Positions 26,017 through 35,037 of a DNA stretch of 64,000 nt are shown here, piece by piece (position 1 is the first letter of the stretch; each line of letters opens with the position of its first letter). The stretch comes from Vicinamibacterales bacterium (lineage in GTDB: Bacteria > Acidobacteriota > Vicinamibacteria > Vicinamibacterales > Fen-181). The notes under the pieces are model-generated. The model saw nothing but the letters and a program-made list of their open reading frames with translations. It ran no database searches and was not told the origin of the DNA. The stretch covers positions 102,353 to 166,352 of the forward strand of contig DASXVO010000081.1 of the NCBI GenBank assembly GCA_036504215.1. Direction: 5' to 3'. The translations under genes were made by a program, and so were the position numbers.

Positions 26017-27885
26017 ATGATCAGTGACGACGTACAGCGCGTCGACGCGTACCGGGAGGCCTCGGCACGATACGCGTCGGCCCGCGATGTGGAGAGCCGC
26101 CGCTCCCGCTGGGTCTCCTACATGCGGCTGGCCGCATTCCTCGGTGGCGCTGCGGCAGTCGTCTCCGCGCTGTCGGCGCCGGCCGGCGGCGTCTTGCCCC
26201 GCCTGGCTCTCGGCGCGGGCGGCTTCATGGCCTTCGTCGTCCTCGTCTCCTGGCACGGCCGGATCGAGGCACGCGAGCGGTGGCTCGGGATGCTCGCCCA
26301 GGTCAACGCGGAGTCGGCGGCGCGCGTGGACCGCGACTGGGAACATCTGCCCCCGGCTCATGTCGCAGGACCCGGACCAGACCACGCCTTCGCGGGTGAC
26401 CTCGATCTCTTCGGCCGGGCATCGCTGTTCGAGCTGCTCGGCTCGGTGGGCACCGAAGCCGGCCGGCTCACGCTGGCCGACTGGCTGATCGCGCCGGCAC
26501 CACCCGACGTCGTTCGCGCCCGGCAACAGGCGGTCGCCGAACTGGCCGCCCTGACGACTTTGCGCGAGGAATTCGCGGCGCTCGGACGCCTCGTCGAGCC
26601 GTCACGGCACGACCTGGAGGTCTTTTTCCGATGGGCGGAAGGCGGACCGTGGCTGCGGCGGAGGACTGGGCTGCTGTGGTCGATTCGGTTCATCTCGGCG
26701 TCAACACTGGTGCTGATCGGGCTGCACGCGTCCGGCCTCACGGAGCGCCCGTTGTGGCTCTACCCTCTGGCTGTCGCGCTGGCCTTCGTGGCGGTCCTCT
26801 CGAAGCGCGCCCGTGAGACGTTCCAACGTGCCTTCTCCCGCGATCGCCTGTTCCAGCAACACTCGACGCTGTTCGCCCGCATGGCCGATGCGCCGCTCTC
26901 CTCGGCGAAGCTCCAGCAATTGCAGTCTGAACTCGGTCGGTCCAGCTTTACCGCGGCACGCGAGATGAAGCGGCTCGCGTCGATCCGGCAGTACGCCGAC
27001 GCCCGGTTCGTTCCGCTGTTCCACTTCGTGCTCGCGATCGGCCTGCTCTGGGATTTCCACGTGCTCGACGCGCTCGAACGGTGGCAGGCGCGGACAGCCG
27101 GCCATCTCCGGCGATGGTTCGATGCACTCGGCGAATTCGATGCCCTGTGTGCCCTCGCCGCGCTGACGCACGACAACCCCGGATGGGCGATGCCCGAAAT
27201 CCTCGAGCAGGGCGATCGACTCACGGCCCACGACATCGGCCACCCGCTCATTTCGTCCGCGCGCCGCGTGTCGAATGACGTGACCGTCGGCCCGCGCGGG
27301 TCGGCCCTGCTCGTCACCGGTTCGAACATGTCCGGCAAGAGCACGCTGCTTCGCGCCATCGGCCTCAACGTCGTCCTCGCCCAGGCGGGCGGCCCCGTGT
27401 GCGCGACCCGCATGACACTGCCCCCGCTTGCCGTCTGCACGAGCATGCGGGTCCAGGACTCGCTCGAGGCGGGCGTGTCGTATTTCATGGCGGCGCTCGG
27501 GCGGCTGAAGCTCGTGGTGTCCGCTGCTGACGGCGTAGAGCCCGGCGACCCGGCGCTGCTGTACTTGCTCGACGAGATCCTGCAGGGCACGAACACCGCG
27601 GAGCGGCAGGTGGCGGTGCGGCGGGTGCTGGCCCACCTGCTGCAGTGTCGCGCCATCGGCGCGGTGACGACGCACGACCTGGAACTGGCCGCCTGCGAGG
27701 AACTCGCGTCGGCATGTGAGGCGGTGCACTTCACGGAAGGCGTCGAACGTCACGACGAGGGCGTGCGCCTGTCGTTCGACTACAAGCTCCGGCCCGGGGT
27801 GGCTACCTCGCGCAACGCGCTCAAGCTGCTGGAACTCGTCGGGCTGGCTACCGGGTCGCGACCTTCTTCACCTTCAATCCGCTGA
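26017..27885 (+). CDS. Membrane-anchored MutS-like ATPase
   Basis: About 622 aa (an in-frame ATG at 26005 is also possible). Two hydrophobic pairs, about 30-75 and 225-265, are membrane segments, absent from true MutS. The middle contains the clamp-like helices, and the C-terminal ABC-type ATPase domain is intact: Walker A GSNMSGKSTLLRAIG, ARMT and SMRVQDSL segments, Walker B LLYLLDEILQGTN and a TTHD switch. The N-terminal mismatch-recognition domain is missing. Related 'MutS family' membrane proteins are widespread in Bacteroidetes and Acidobacteria and have no proven role. The 3' end overlaps the convergent kinase gene by 38 bp. Confidence 0.8.
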   Translation: MISDDVQRVDAYREASARYASARDVESRRSRWVSYMRLAAFLGGAAAVVSALSAPAGGVLPRLALGAGGFMAFVVLVSWHGRIEARERWLGMLAQVNAESAARVDRDWEHLPPAHVAGPGPDHAFAGDLDLFGRASLFELLGSVGTEAGRLTLADWLIAPAPPDVVRARQQAVAELAALTTLREEFAALGRLVEPSRHDLEVFFRWAEGGPWLRRRTGLLWSIRFISASTLVLIGLHASGLTERPLWLYPLAVALAFVAVLSKRARETFQRAFSRDRLFQQHSTLFARMADAPLSSAKLQQLQSELGRSSFTAAREMKRLASIRQYADARFVPLFHFVLAIGLLWDFHVLDALERWQARTAGHLRRWFDALGEFDALCALAALTHDNPGWAMPEILEQGDRLTAHDIGHPLISSARRVSNDVTVGPRGSALLVTGSNMSGKSTLLRAIGLNVVLAQAGGPVCATRMTLPPLAVCTSMRVQDSLEAGVSYFMAALGRLKLVVSAADGVEPGDPALLYLLDEILQGTNTAERQVAVRRVLAHLLQCRAIGAVTTHDLELAACEELASACEAVHFTEGVERHDEGVRLSFDYKLRPGVATSRNALKLLELVGLATGSRPSSPSIR

Positions 27886-29908
27886 GGCGCTCGAATTCGG
27901 GCAGGATGTCCTTGAAGGCGCGCCCGAGCCTGACCACGACGACGTCGCCTTCGAGGTCGATCCACAGGAAGTGCTTGCCGGCGCCGAGAATCTGGGTGCC
28001 CTTCGACAGCGCCCCCTTCAACGCGCCGAATCCCCCCTTCGACTGCGATTTGGTCTGCCGCGTCTCCGAGTACGTTGCGCCGGTGATGGCCTTGTACATG
28101 ACCGTCCTCACGACCGCGCCGGAGTCCTCGGCCGCGACCGTCAGGCGGTCAGCATACAGGTGAAGAATCACAGGGCTCGCGCCATTGTCGCGAATGAGTC
28201 CGAGGCCCTCGAAGTCCACGGGCTTCCCTGCCGGTGCCTTGGCACCGTTCCCGGCCACTGCCGCATCCGGATGTGCCGGTACGACGGGTGCGGGCTCCGC
28301 AGACTTCGGAGGTTGCGCCGCCGGCGCGGGCTGGACCGGACGGGCGGACGCGTCTGGAGCAGCGGTCGGCGGCGCCTGCTGCGCCAAGGGGGGCAGCGGA
28401 GTCCTGACATCCGCCGGCTGAGTGCGGCTCCCGGTATCGACGCGAGGCGCCGGAGTGATTGGCGTCACCGCGGTCGATGCCTGAGCGGACCGGATCGGCG
28501 GAGACGGGGCCTGGCCCGCTGGCGTCCGGGACGGTGGCACCTGTGCAGCCTGAGCGGGCGGTGAAGCCGGCGCCGTCGGCACCTGCGCCGCCGGAACGGC
28601 GGCCGCGGAGGAGGCGGCAGGTGTGGTGGCAGCCGCGGGTGGAACCGTGGCTGACGCGGGCGACGCCGACGGGGTTGTGGTCGCGACAGCCGTCAGGCTG
28701 CGCCAGATGAACGGAGTGGCGACCAGTGCGATCAGCAAGGCGCCCACACCCGCGTAGTACCACCACGCCAGGCCGGCCGGCCGCGGCGTCGGCACGGCCG
28801 GCTTCGCGGGGCCGGCGGCCCTGGGTGTGGGCGGAGGCACCGTAGGTGCCGGCCGCGCCTCGACAACCCGCGCCGTGGTCGGCTGCGAGGTGACCCGCGA
28901 TTCGGCCGGCGCGTCGGATACAGCCACGGGGGCCGGCGTCACGGGCGTGACCTGGGCGTCGGAACGAGCGGGCCGGCGCTCGGTCGGCGCCTCGTGGACC
29001 CTCTCGGCCGAGCCGGTGCCCGCCCACCCGGCCGCCGGCGTCGTCCCGGCCGGGGTCACCGGGCCCGTGCCCAGATCCTCGTCCGGCACGAGTTTCCTGA
29101 GCCCGGTCTCGAGCGCCCGGCGGAAGTCAGTGGCCGACGCGAAGCGCTCGTCAGGCGACTTCGAGAGGGCGCGCAGCACCGCAGCCTCCAACCAGTCCGG
29201 CACCGTGTCCACCAGTTCCGACGGCGGAGTGGGTGGCTGCGTGACCTGGGCGGTCATGATGGCGAACTCGTCGCTCCCGGTGAACGGCGGATGGCCGGTG
29301 ACGAACTGATAGAGCACGATCCCCAGCGAGTAGAGGTCGGAGCGGCCGTCGACTTCCTTTCCGCGGATCTGCTCGGGCGCCATGTAGCTCGCCGTACCGA
29401 TGACGTGGCCGAGTTGCGTCTGATGCGCGCTGCCGAGCACCCGCGCAATGCCGAAGTCCATCACCTTGATGGACCCTTCCTCTGCGGTGACCATGAGGTT
29501 CGCGGGCTTGATGTCGCGGTGGATGACGCCGCGCCGGTGCGCGTATTCCATCGCGCGGAGAACCTGGCAGGTCCAGCGCGTGGCCGCCTCGGCCTGCAGC
29601 GGCCCGTGTTGCGAAACCAGGTGCTCGAGGGTCTCCCCGTGGACGAATTCCATCACCATGAAGAACCGCTCGTCGTCCCGCGTGAGGCCGTAGAGCGTCG
29701 CGATGTGCGGATGGTTCAGCCGCGCCAGCGTGACGGCCTCCGTGCGGAAGCGTTCAACCAGGTCGGGTTGCCCGGCGTACTCCGAACGCAGCATCTTCAG
29801 AGCCACCTCACGTTCGAGCAACGTGTCGACGGCCTTGTAGACGGCGCCCATGCCGCCTTCCCCGAGCTTCTGCACCACGCGGTAGTTGCCGATGACGGTC
29901 CCGATCAT
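27848..29908 (-). CDS. Transmembrane serine/threonine protein kinase
   Basis: Length 686 aa. The kinase domain (about 8-270) is complete: GEGGMGAVY, the lysine in ALKML, HRDIKPANL, DFGIAR, and APEQ. A Pro/Ala/Thr-rich segment, one transmembrane helix (about 395-415, YYAGVGALLIALVATPFI), another very long Pro/Ala stretch and a C-terminal globular domain of about 130 residues follow. That last domain (VDFEGLGLIRDNGASPV to the end) is not a PASTA repeat and I do not recognise it. The ATG overlaps the phosphatase stop. Together with PP2C and the FHA protease it forms one phospho-signalling operon. Confidence 0.9.
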   Translation of the reverse strand: MIGTVIGNYRVVQKLGEGGMGAVYKAVDTLLEREVALKMLRSEYAGQPDLVERFRTEAVTLARLNHPHIATLYGLTRDDERFFMVMEFVHGETLEHLVSQHGPLQAEAATRWTCQVLRAMEYAHRRGVIHRDIKPANLMVTAEEGSIKVMDFGIARVLGSAHQTQLGHVIGTASYMAPEQIRGKEVDGRSDLYSLGIVLYQFVTGHPPFTGSDEFAIMTAQVTQPPTPPSELVDTVPDWLEAAVLRALSKSPDERFASATDFRRALETGLRKLVPDEDLGTGPVTPAGTTPAAGWAGTGSAERVHEAPTERRPARSDAQVTPVTPAPVAVSDAPAESRVTSQPTTARVVEARPAPTVPPPTPRAAGPAKPAVPTPRPAGLAWWYYAGVGALLIALVATPFIWRSLTAVATTTPSASPASATVPPAAATTPAASSAAAVPAAQVPTAPASPPAQAAQVPPSRTPAGQAPSPPIRSAQASTAVTPITPAPRVDTGSRTQPADVRTPLPPLAQQAPPTAAPDASARPVQPAPAAQPPKSAEPAPVVPAHPDAAVAGNGAKAPAGKPVDFEGLGLIRDNGASPVILHLYADRLTVAAEDSGAVVRTVMYKAITGATYSETRQTKSQSKGGFGALKGALSKGTQILGAGKHFLWIDLEGDVVVVRLGRAFKDILPEFERLSGLKVKKVATR

Positions 29909-30726
29909 GTTCTGGCCCCGTCCGCGTCCGCGAGCGACGCGGTGTCTGCCGCCGGCGGCGGTTCGTCGAGACGCGCCACGGCGACGGTGATGTTGTCGTA
30001 TCCGCCGCGCGCCCGCGCGAGGCCGACCAGGTGTCGACACGCCTCCTCGGCGGACCGGTGCTCACACGCCTCCAACAGCTCGCCCGACTCCACCAGGTCG
30101 TGGAGGCCGTCGGTGCAGAGCAGGAAGCAGTCACGGGCACGCACGGGGAGAGGCTCGCTCCACGAGGCGATGTCGACGTGCGGGTGCGTCCCGAGCGCAC
30201 GGAGGATGATGTTGCGCTCCGCGTGATGCTTCGCCTCTTCGCGGGTGATGACACCCTGGTTGAGCAGGTCGCGAACCGCCGAGTGATCCTCGGTCATCGC
30301 GTAGATGTCGCCGCCCCGGACCAGATAGAGACGGCTGTCGCCGACATGCGCGCAACTGGCCTGGCCGCCATGCAGCACCAGCGCCGTGCACGTCGTGCCC
30401 ATGCCATGCAGGCTCGGATCGGCCGCCGCGGTGTCGTGGATCGCCCGGTTGGCCGTGGACACGGCAGCCACGAGCGCGGCAGACGGATCGCCGGCCGCGT
30501 CGAAGTATTCGCGAACGAGCGTCGTCACCGCGAGCCGGCTCGCCACCTCGCCTGCCGCGTGCCCGCCCATCCCGTCGGCGACGACCACGAGCACACCGCG
30601 AGCCTCGAGAACGGCCGCGTCCTCGGGCGCCACGAAGGCGACCGAATCCTCATTCACCTCGCGCCGACATCCGACGTCGCTCAGCACGCTGACCACGACG
30701 CGGTGCCGGAATGATGCTGCTGTCAT
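29905..30726 (-). CDS. PP2C-family protein phosphatase
   Basis: Length 273 aa. Metal-binding motifs of PPM phosphatases are in order: REVNEDS, VVADGMGGHAAGE, GTTCTALVL, HVGDSRLYL, LLCTDGLHD and GGYDNITV. It should reverse phosphorylation by the kinase whose gene overlaps its stop (ATGA). The ATG at 30726 lies just outside the FHA-protease gene (stop at 30749), leaving a 22-bp gap. Confidence 0.93.
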   Translation of the reverse strand: MTAASFRHRVVVSVLSDVGCRREVNEDSVAFVAPEDAAVLEARGVLVVVADGMGGHAAGEVASRLAVTTLVREYFDAAGDPSAALVAAVSTANRAIHDTAAADPSLHGMGTTCTALVLHGGQASCAHVGDSRLYLVRGGDIYAMTEDHSAVRDLLNQGVITREEAKHHAERNIILRALGTHPHVDIASWSEPLPVRARDCFLLCTDGLHDLVESGELLEACEHRSAEEACRHLVGLARARGGYDNITVAVARLDEPPPAADTASLADADGART

Positions 30727-30748
30727 GCCAGCGCCCCATCGTCGGCGA

Positions 30749-32407
30749 TCACTGCCTGACCGCCGGACCAACCCGCATCAACTCCAGCCCGTATTTGATC
30801 GGCACGGCAAACGTAATGCGCGCATCCGTCGTTCGCGATGCGTAGAAGATGCCGATGACCCGCCCACGATCGTCGAAGACAGGTCCCCCGCTGTTGCCCC
30901 CGCCCGTGGCATTCGCCGTCAGCTGGTACGAGTCGCCGAACTCGCTGAGATAGTCGTACTCACCGCCGCCTGCCGGAGAGACCGCCCCCTTCAGCACCCG
31001 CCCCACCGTGGCAGGTGTGACCGTCGGGTCCGGCACGCTCCGCGTCTGGGACTCGCGGTTGAACGGATCCTGCGACCGTGTCACCACCGCGACCGACGGG
31101 GAGATTGCCGGATAGCCCATGATCGTCAGCGACGCGCCGGTGGCGATGTCCGGATTCTCGAAGACCACCACCTTCTTCACCGCCTGCGGCACATCCACCT
31201 TGATCATCGACGCATCGTGGCGGTCCGAGACGCGCACGAGTTTCGCGGGAATCCGAAGCCTCGTCCTTGCAAACGTCACGTCGAGGTAATCGTGCCGCCC
31301 TTCGACGTTCTTGCCGGTCAGCGCGCGGCGTCCAAGGACACGAGCCGCCGCAGGCACCCAGTCGCGCGGAGCCTCTGCCAGCTTCGCCGTCTTCTTGGTC
31401 TCGAGATCCACGACCACGCCGCCGCCGTCAGGGAACTCGGTGTAGGCGGTTTCCCACGTTGCCGCGACGTGCCTGTTCGTGAGGATATACCCGTCGGCGG
31501 CGACGACGAACCCCGAACCGGTGTGGCGCCCTCCAATCGGCTGGTTCTGCTGGAAGCTGCCGTGTTCGATCGACAGCGACGGCTCGATCTTCCCGTCGGG
31601 CAGACGGATGTAGATCGGGATCGCGACGACGTCGCCGTCCTTGTCCTTCACCGGACGACCGCGGCTGTCGGTGTCGACGTGGTACTCGTGGTACACCTGC
31701 CCACCGGTCTCCGTGTGAATGAGCTTCCAGCCCACCTCGATGAACACGGTCGCATCCGTGTAGAGGCGGGCGATGTCCACGGGCGACATCGGGGCGGTCT
31801 TCTGCACTTCTTCGAGCGCAGTCTTCGCCTGACCGAGCTGGTCGACGAGTTGCGTCCGGCCGATCACGGACCGATACGCGAAGAACGACCCGATGATGAC
31901 GAGGAGGACGAGGAGGACGCCGACCACCACCAGCGTGCTGGCGCGTGCGCGACGGTTCGCGTCCTTGATCATCCGTTCCACCGTCGCTCGTCCCACCGCA
32001 CCCGCGTCGCGAGGTCCGGCCTGGGCCGTGTCGGGTACGCCCGGCACGCGAGTCACCGGCGGGACGTGCGCGGGCGGCGGTTCGATCTCGAACACCAACT
32101 CGGGCCCGCCCGGGCCGAACTGCACCAAGTCCCCTGAGACGAGGTTGACGCGGCCGGATATCCGCTGCTTGTTGAGGTAGGTTCCATTGCGGCTGTCGAG
32201 ATCCACCAGGGTGAACCGGTGAGGGTCCGAGAGATCGCGCTCAATCTTCGCGTGGTGCCGCCCGACGAGGTCATCCCGATCTGGGTCGTACCGAACGCTG
32301 GACGTCGGATCGCGGCCGACCGCCAACTCACGTACGCCGTCGAGGGGAAACTCCTCCACCTGACCGGCCCTGGAACCACTCAGGTGCCTGAGGATCACTC
32401 GCTCCAT
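30749..32407 (-). CDS. FHA domain - membrane helix - trypsin-like protease
   Basis: Length 552 aa. An N-terminal FHA domain (about 1-108, with GRDPTSSV, GRHHAKIE, DSRNGTYLN) binds phosphothreonine in the cytoplasm. One transmembrane helix lies at about 157-179 and a coiled stretch follows. The outer part is a trypsin/HtrA-type protease with the triad visible as TNRHVA, DRHDASMIK and GGGNSGGP. No PDZ domain is present. It could couple kinase activity inside to proteolysis outside. GAGGAG lies close before the ATG. It is the first gene of the FHA-PP2C-kinase operon. Confidence 0.88.
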   Translation of the reverse strand: MERVILRHLSGSRAGQVEEFPLDGVRELAVGRDPTSSVRYDPDRDDLVGRHHAKIERDLSDPHRFTLVDLDSRNGTYLNKQRISGRVNLVSGDLVQFGPGGPELVFEIEPPPAHVPPVTRVPGVPDTAQAGPRDAGAVGRATVERMIKDANRRARASTLVVVGVLLVLLVIIGSFFAYRSVIGRTQLVDQLGQAKTALEEVQKTAPMSPVDIARLYTDATVFIEVGWKLIHTETGGQVYHEYHVDTDSRGRPVKDKDGDVVAIPIYIRLPDGKIEPSLSIEHGSFQQNQPIGGRHTGSGFVVAADGYILTNRHVAATWETAYTEFPDGGGVVVDLETKKTAKLAEAPRDWVPAAARVLGRRALTGKNVEGRHDYLDVTFARTRLRIPAKLVRVSDRHDASMIKVDVPQAVKKVVVFENPDIATGASLTIMGYPAISPSVAVVTRSQDPFNRESQTRSVPDPTVTPATVGRVLKGAVSPAGGGEYDYLSEFGDSYQLTANATGGGNSGGPVFDDRGRVIGIFYASRTTDARITFAVPIKYGLELMRVGPAVRQ

Positions 32408-32501
32408 TGCTCCTCCTCGAGAACGGACCCGAAGCCCGGCGCGGGCGGGCCACGCCGCCGGACCGGCCTGCTGGCCGGCCGCCTGCCATTCGACGTGGCG
32501 G

Positions 32502-33740
32502 TCAGCGCGCGGTCGGCGACGCCGGCGTGGCAGCCGCCTGACGACGGCGTTCGATGTCGAGGACGGCCAGGACGCTGTTCATCTGTCCCTGCTTGGTCTC
32601 GTACGACAGAACGATGACCGCATGGTCGCCGTCCGGCATGAACGCGCAATCCGCCACGGTCACGCGCCGCGTGGCCGCGACGCTGTCCCGGAACCAGGCA
32701 TAGTCCCGCCAGCCACGCTCGTTGAAGTACGTCAGGCGACGGGCGCCCGATCCGTCCTTGTTCATCACCCACAACTCGGTCGCCAGGTCGCGTCGCCAGT
32801 TCAGGCCGTCAACCGACCGGAACCGGACATTGAGCCCACGAGAGGACGTCCAGATCACGTGCCGTCCGTCCGGAGAGTAGTGCGCGGCCTGGTCCCAGTC
32901 GGTATCGCTCCTCGTGAGACGCCGCAGCGTTCCCGTCTCGATCTCGAATTCGTAGATGTCCTGGCCACTGACCGTCTGCCCGACCCGGGGGTTCGCGCTC
33001 AACAAGAGCCGGCGCCCGTCCTTCGACCAGTCATCCGCCTGGTAGAACGCGTGCTGAACACCGGGCTGCAGCGTCCGGGTGTTGCGGATGCCCGGCACTC
33101 CGTTCTGCACGTCGAAGTCCGCCATCGAGATCGCCCACTCACCCCACTCGTAGCCCTTGCGGTTGTTCGACCGGCCGACCGGCCCCGACCAGCACAGCCG
33201 CTTGCCGTCCCGTGAGAAGAGCGGGTGGAGCACACCGCGGGGGTTCACATAGTCGGTCTCATAGTCGGTCAACTTCCAGGCCTTGCCGCCGCTCGCGGTC
33301 ATCGCCCAGAGGTTGGTGTTCAGCGCGCTGCCAGGCTCGGCCAACCGATCGCCCTTCCGCGTCCGCACATCGTCGTTCTCGGCCGAGAAGGCCAGATACT
33401 GCCCCGACGGGTGCCAGCTGACGCTGCCGCGATGCTTGCTGGGCTCGGGCAGCTCGCACGTGAGACAGTGGCGGTCCTGACCGGTCGGCCGCACGGCCCA
33501 GATGTCGAGGTACCAGTCGCGCGGATCACGACGGGGATACCCAATCCACTTGCCGTCCACCGACAGGTCCAGATCGGCCACCCACTCGTCGAGCAGCGTG
33601 ATTCCGACGTCGGAGAACGTCTTGGGGAACGCGGGGGCGGACGCACGGCCTCCCTGCTCGGCCGCGACGAGCAGGCTCGCCCCGGCAAGCACTCCCGCGA
33701 CCGTGACCCACGCGCACCCCCACCCGACACGACAACCCAT
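32502..33740 (-). CDS. TolB-like PD40 beta-propeller protein, secreted
   Basis: Length 412 aa with signal peptide (about 1-27). Repeated blade motifs of the WD40-like PD40 type are visible: SVSWHPSGQYLAFS, LHPLFSRDGKRLCWSG, DDWSKDGRRLLLSANP and AHYSPDGRHVIWTSS. The propeller resembles the translocation protein TolB or the propeller of S9 peptidases, but there is no TolB N-domain and no peptidase domain. A binding or scaffolding role in the periplasm is likely. Two C residues in DRHCLTCELPE could form a disulfide or bind metal. Confidence 0.75.
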   Translation of the reverse strand: MGCRVGWGCAWVTVAGVLAGASLLVAAEQGGRASAPAFPKTFSDVGITLLDEWVADLDLSVDGKWIGYPRRDPRDWYLDIWAVRPTGQDRHCLTCELPEPSKHRGSVSWHPSGQYLAFSAENDDVRTRKGDRLAEPGSALNTNLWAMTASGGKAWKLTDYETDYVNPRGVLHPLFSRDGKRLCWSGPVGRSNNRKGYEWGEWAISMADFDVQNGVPGIRNTRTLQPGVQHAFYQADDWSKDGRRLLLSANPRVGQTVSGQDIYEFEIETGTLRRLTRSDTDWDQAAHYSPDGRHVIWTSSRGLNVRFRSVDGLNWRRDLATELWVMNKDGSGARRLTYFNERGWRDYAWFRDSVAATRRVTVADCAFMPDGDHAVIVLSYETKQGQMNSVLAVLDIERRRQAAATPASPTAR

Positions 33741-34139
33741 GGACTCTCCTCAAACCGTGTACGGCCAATACGATGCCACAGAACAGCCGGGGGGTGAAGG
33801 GCTGAGCGGCCCCTGGCCGAATCGGTACGCGCGGCTCCCGCCGGAAATCCGTCAGGACAACCGGCACTGCGCCGGTCCGCCGGCTCTTTCGGGGGCCGTC
33901 GGGATGGGCTGTTCCAGAAATCCAGGTGAAATCAGCGACTCTTGCGCTGGCACTCACCTTGCGATCTGAGAATTGGTGTCACGGTTCGCCGTTCGTAATC
34001 TGACTACCTGCGGATGGGGGCCCGCAGGCGTTGGGCTCGGGCGGCGAACGTGACGTAACCTCTCCCCGCCACATCCTGCGCACTTCGCCACGAACAACCG
34101 CACTGCGACGCTCAGTCAGCCAAGCCGGCGCGAGCCCCG
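33741..34139. other. Unassigned 399-bp intergenic region
   Basis: It lies upstream of the propeller gene and behind the homocysteine methyltransferase gene (both minus strand). Several GC-rich inverted repeats are present, for example around 33860-33910. I find no convincing ORF with a ribosome site, no tRNA and no cobalamin-riboswitch core, although the neighbouring operon deals with corrinoid chemistry. A GGTGTCAC at 33976 is only half of the hairpin element described elsewhere. Confidence 0.5.
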
Positions 34140-35036
34140 TCAACGGGCCGCAGCCATCCGCCTGACGTAGCTTCGTAGCGCCGCGATGTGCTCTGGCGTC
34201 GTGCCGCAACAGCCGCCGACGATGGCCGCGCCCGCAGCGACGACTTCGCCCATGCCGTCGGCGAAGGCAGCGGGTGTCAGCCGGTACACCGCGTGGCCGT
34301 CCTCGAGTTCCGGACTGCCCGCATTAGCCTGGATCATGACCGGCCGATCGGCTTCCTTCCGGAACGCCGTCACCACCTTCGCGAAGTCGGCCGTCGTCAT
34401 GTGCGTGCCGCAGTTCGCTCCGACGATATCCGCGCGCTCGGCCACCGACGCCCTCGCAGCCTGCTCCGGCGACACGCCCATCATCGTCCGAATGTTCCCG
34501 TTGGGGAGGCAATCGAAGGCCATGGACGCGATGATGAAGGGCGCGCCGGCCGCGCGTGCCGCGCGAATCGCCAACACCAACTCCTCCACTGCGCTCATCG
34601 TTTCGACGATCACGCCGTCGGCGCCGCCGTCGAGCAGGGCTCGTGCCTGTCGCGTGAACTCACCCTGCAGGTCGGCCGGGTCGACGTCCCCGAGCGGTCG
34701 CAGGAAGCCGCCGCACGGACCGATGTCGCCCAGCACCGTTGCCGTCGAGCCGGCCGCGCGCCGGGCAATCGCTGCCGCCGCGCTGTTGACCGCCTCGATC
34801 TGGTCCGCCAGGCCGTAGCGACCCAGAACCCAGCGGTTCGCGCCAAACGAATTCGTGATGATCGCCTCGCTGCCGGCGGCGACATACGCCGCGTGAATCG
34901 CCTCGATCCGATCCGGGTGCTCCAGGTTCCAGCGATCGCCGCACTCGCCAATCGGCAAACCGGCACGCTGGAGTTCGGTCCCCATCGCGCCGTCACCAAC
35001 CACCACCCGGGAACGGGACACGTCGAGCAAGCTCAT
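34140..35036 (-). CDS. Homocysteine S-methyltransferase-family protein
   Basis: Length 298 aa. The fold is that of the N-terminal domain of MetH and betaine-homocysteine methyltransferase. GDGAMGTEL, TNSFGANR, ANCGTH and the zinc-binding pair in GGCCGTTPEHI supply the three Cys ligands. It would move a methyl group to homocysteine or a similar thiol. The ATG at 35036 follows the stop of the UroD-like gene directly, with GAGG five bases upstream; a GTG at 35051 is less likely. It is the third gene of a presumed methyl-transfer operon. Confidence 0.87.
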   Translation of the reverse strand: MSLLDVSRSRVVVGDGAMGTELQRAGLPIGECGDRWNLEHPDRIEAIHAAYVAAGSEAIITNSFGANRWVLGRYGLADQIEAVNSAAAAIARRAAGSTATVLGDIGPCGGFLRPLGDVDPADLQGEFTRQARALLDGGADGVIVETMSAVEELVLAIRAARAAGAPFIIASMAFDCLPNGNIRTMMGVSPEQAARASVAERADIVGANCGTHMTTADFAKVVTAFRKEADRPVMIQANAGSPELEDGHAVYRLTPAAFADGMGEVVAAGAAIVGGCCGTTPEHIAALRSYVRRMAAAR

Positions 35037-35037
35037 C

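Noticed and set aside
32463..32484. Terminator hairpin CCGGCC-TGCT-GGCCGG between propeller and FHA genes
   Set aside because: Short GC-only stem with no T-run in GC-rich DNA; not distinguishable from chance.
33741..34139. Cobalamin riboswitch for the corrinoid operon
   Set aside because: It lies downstream of that operon and no B12-box core could be found by eye.
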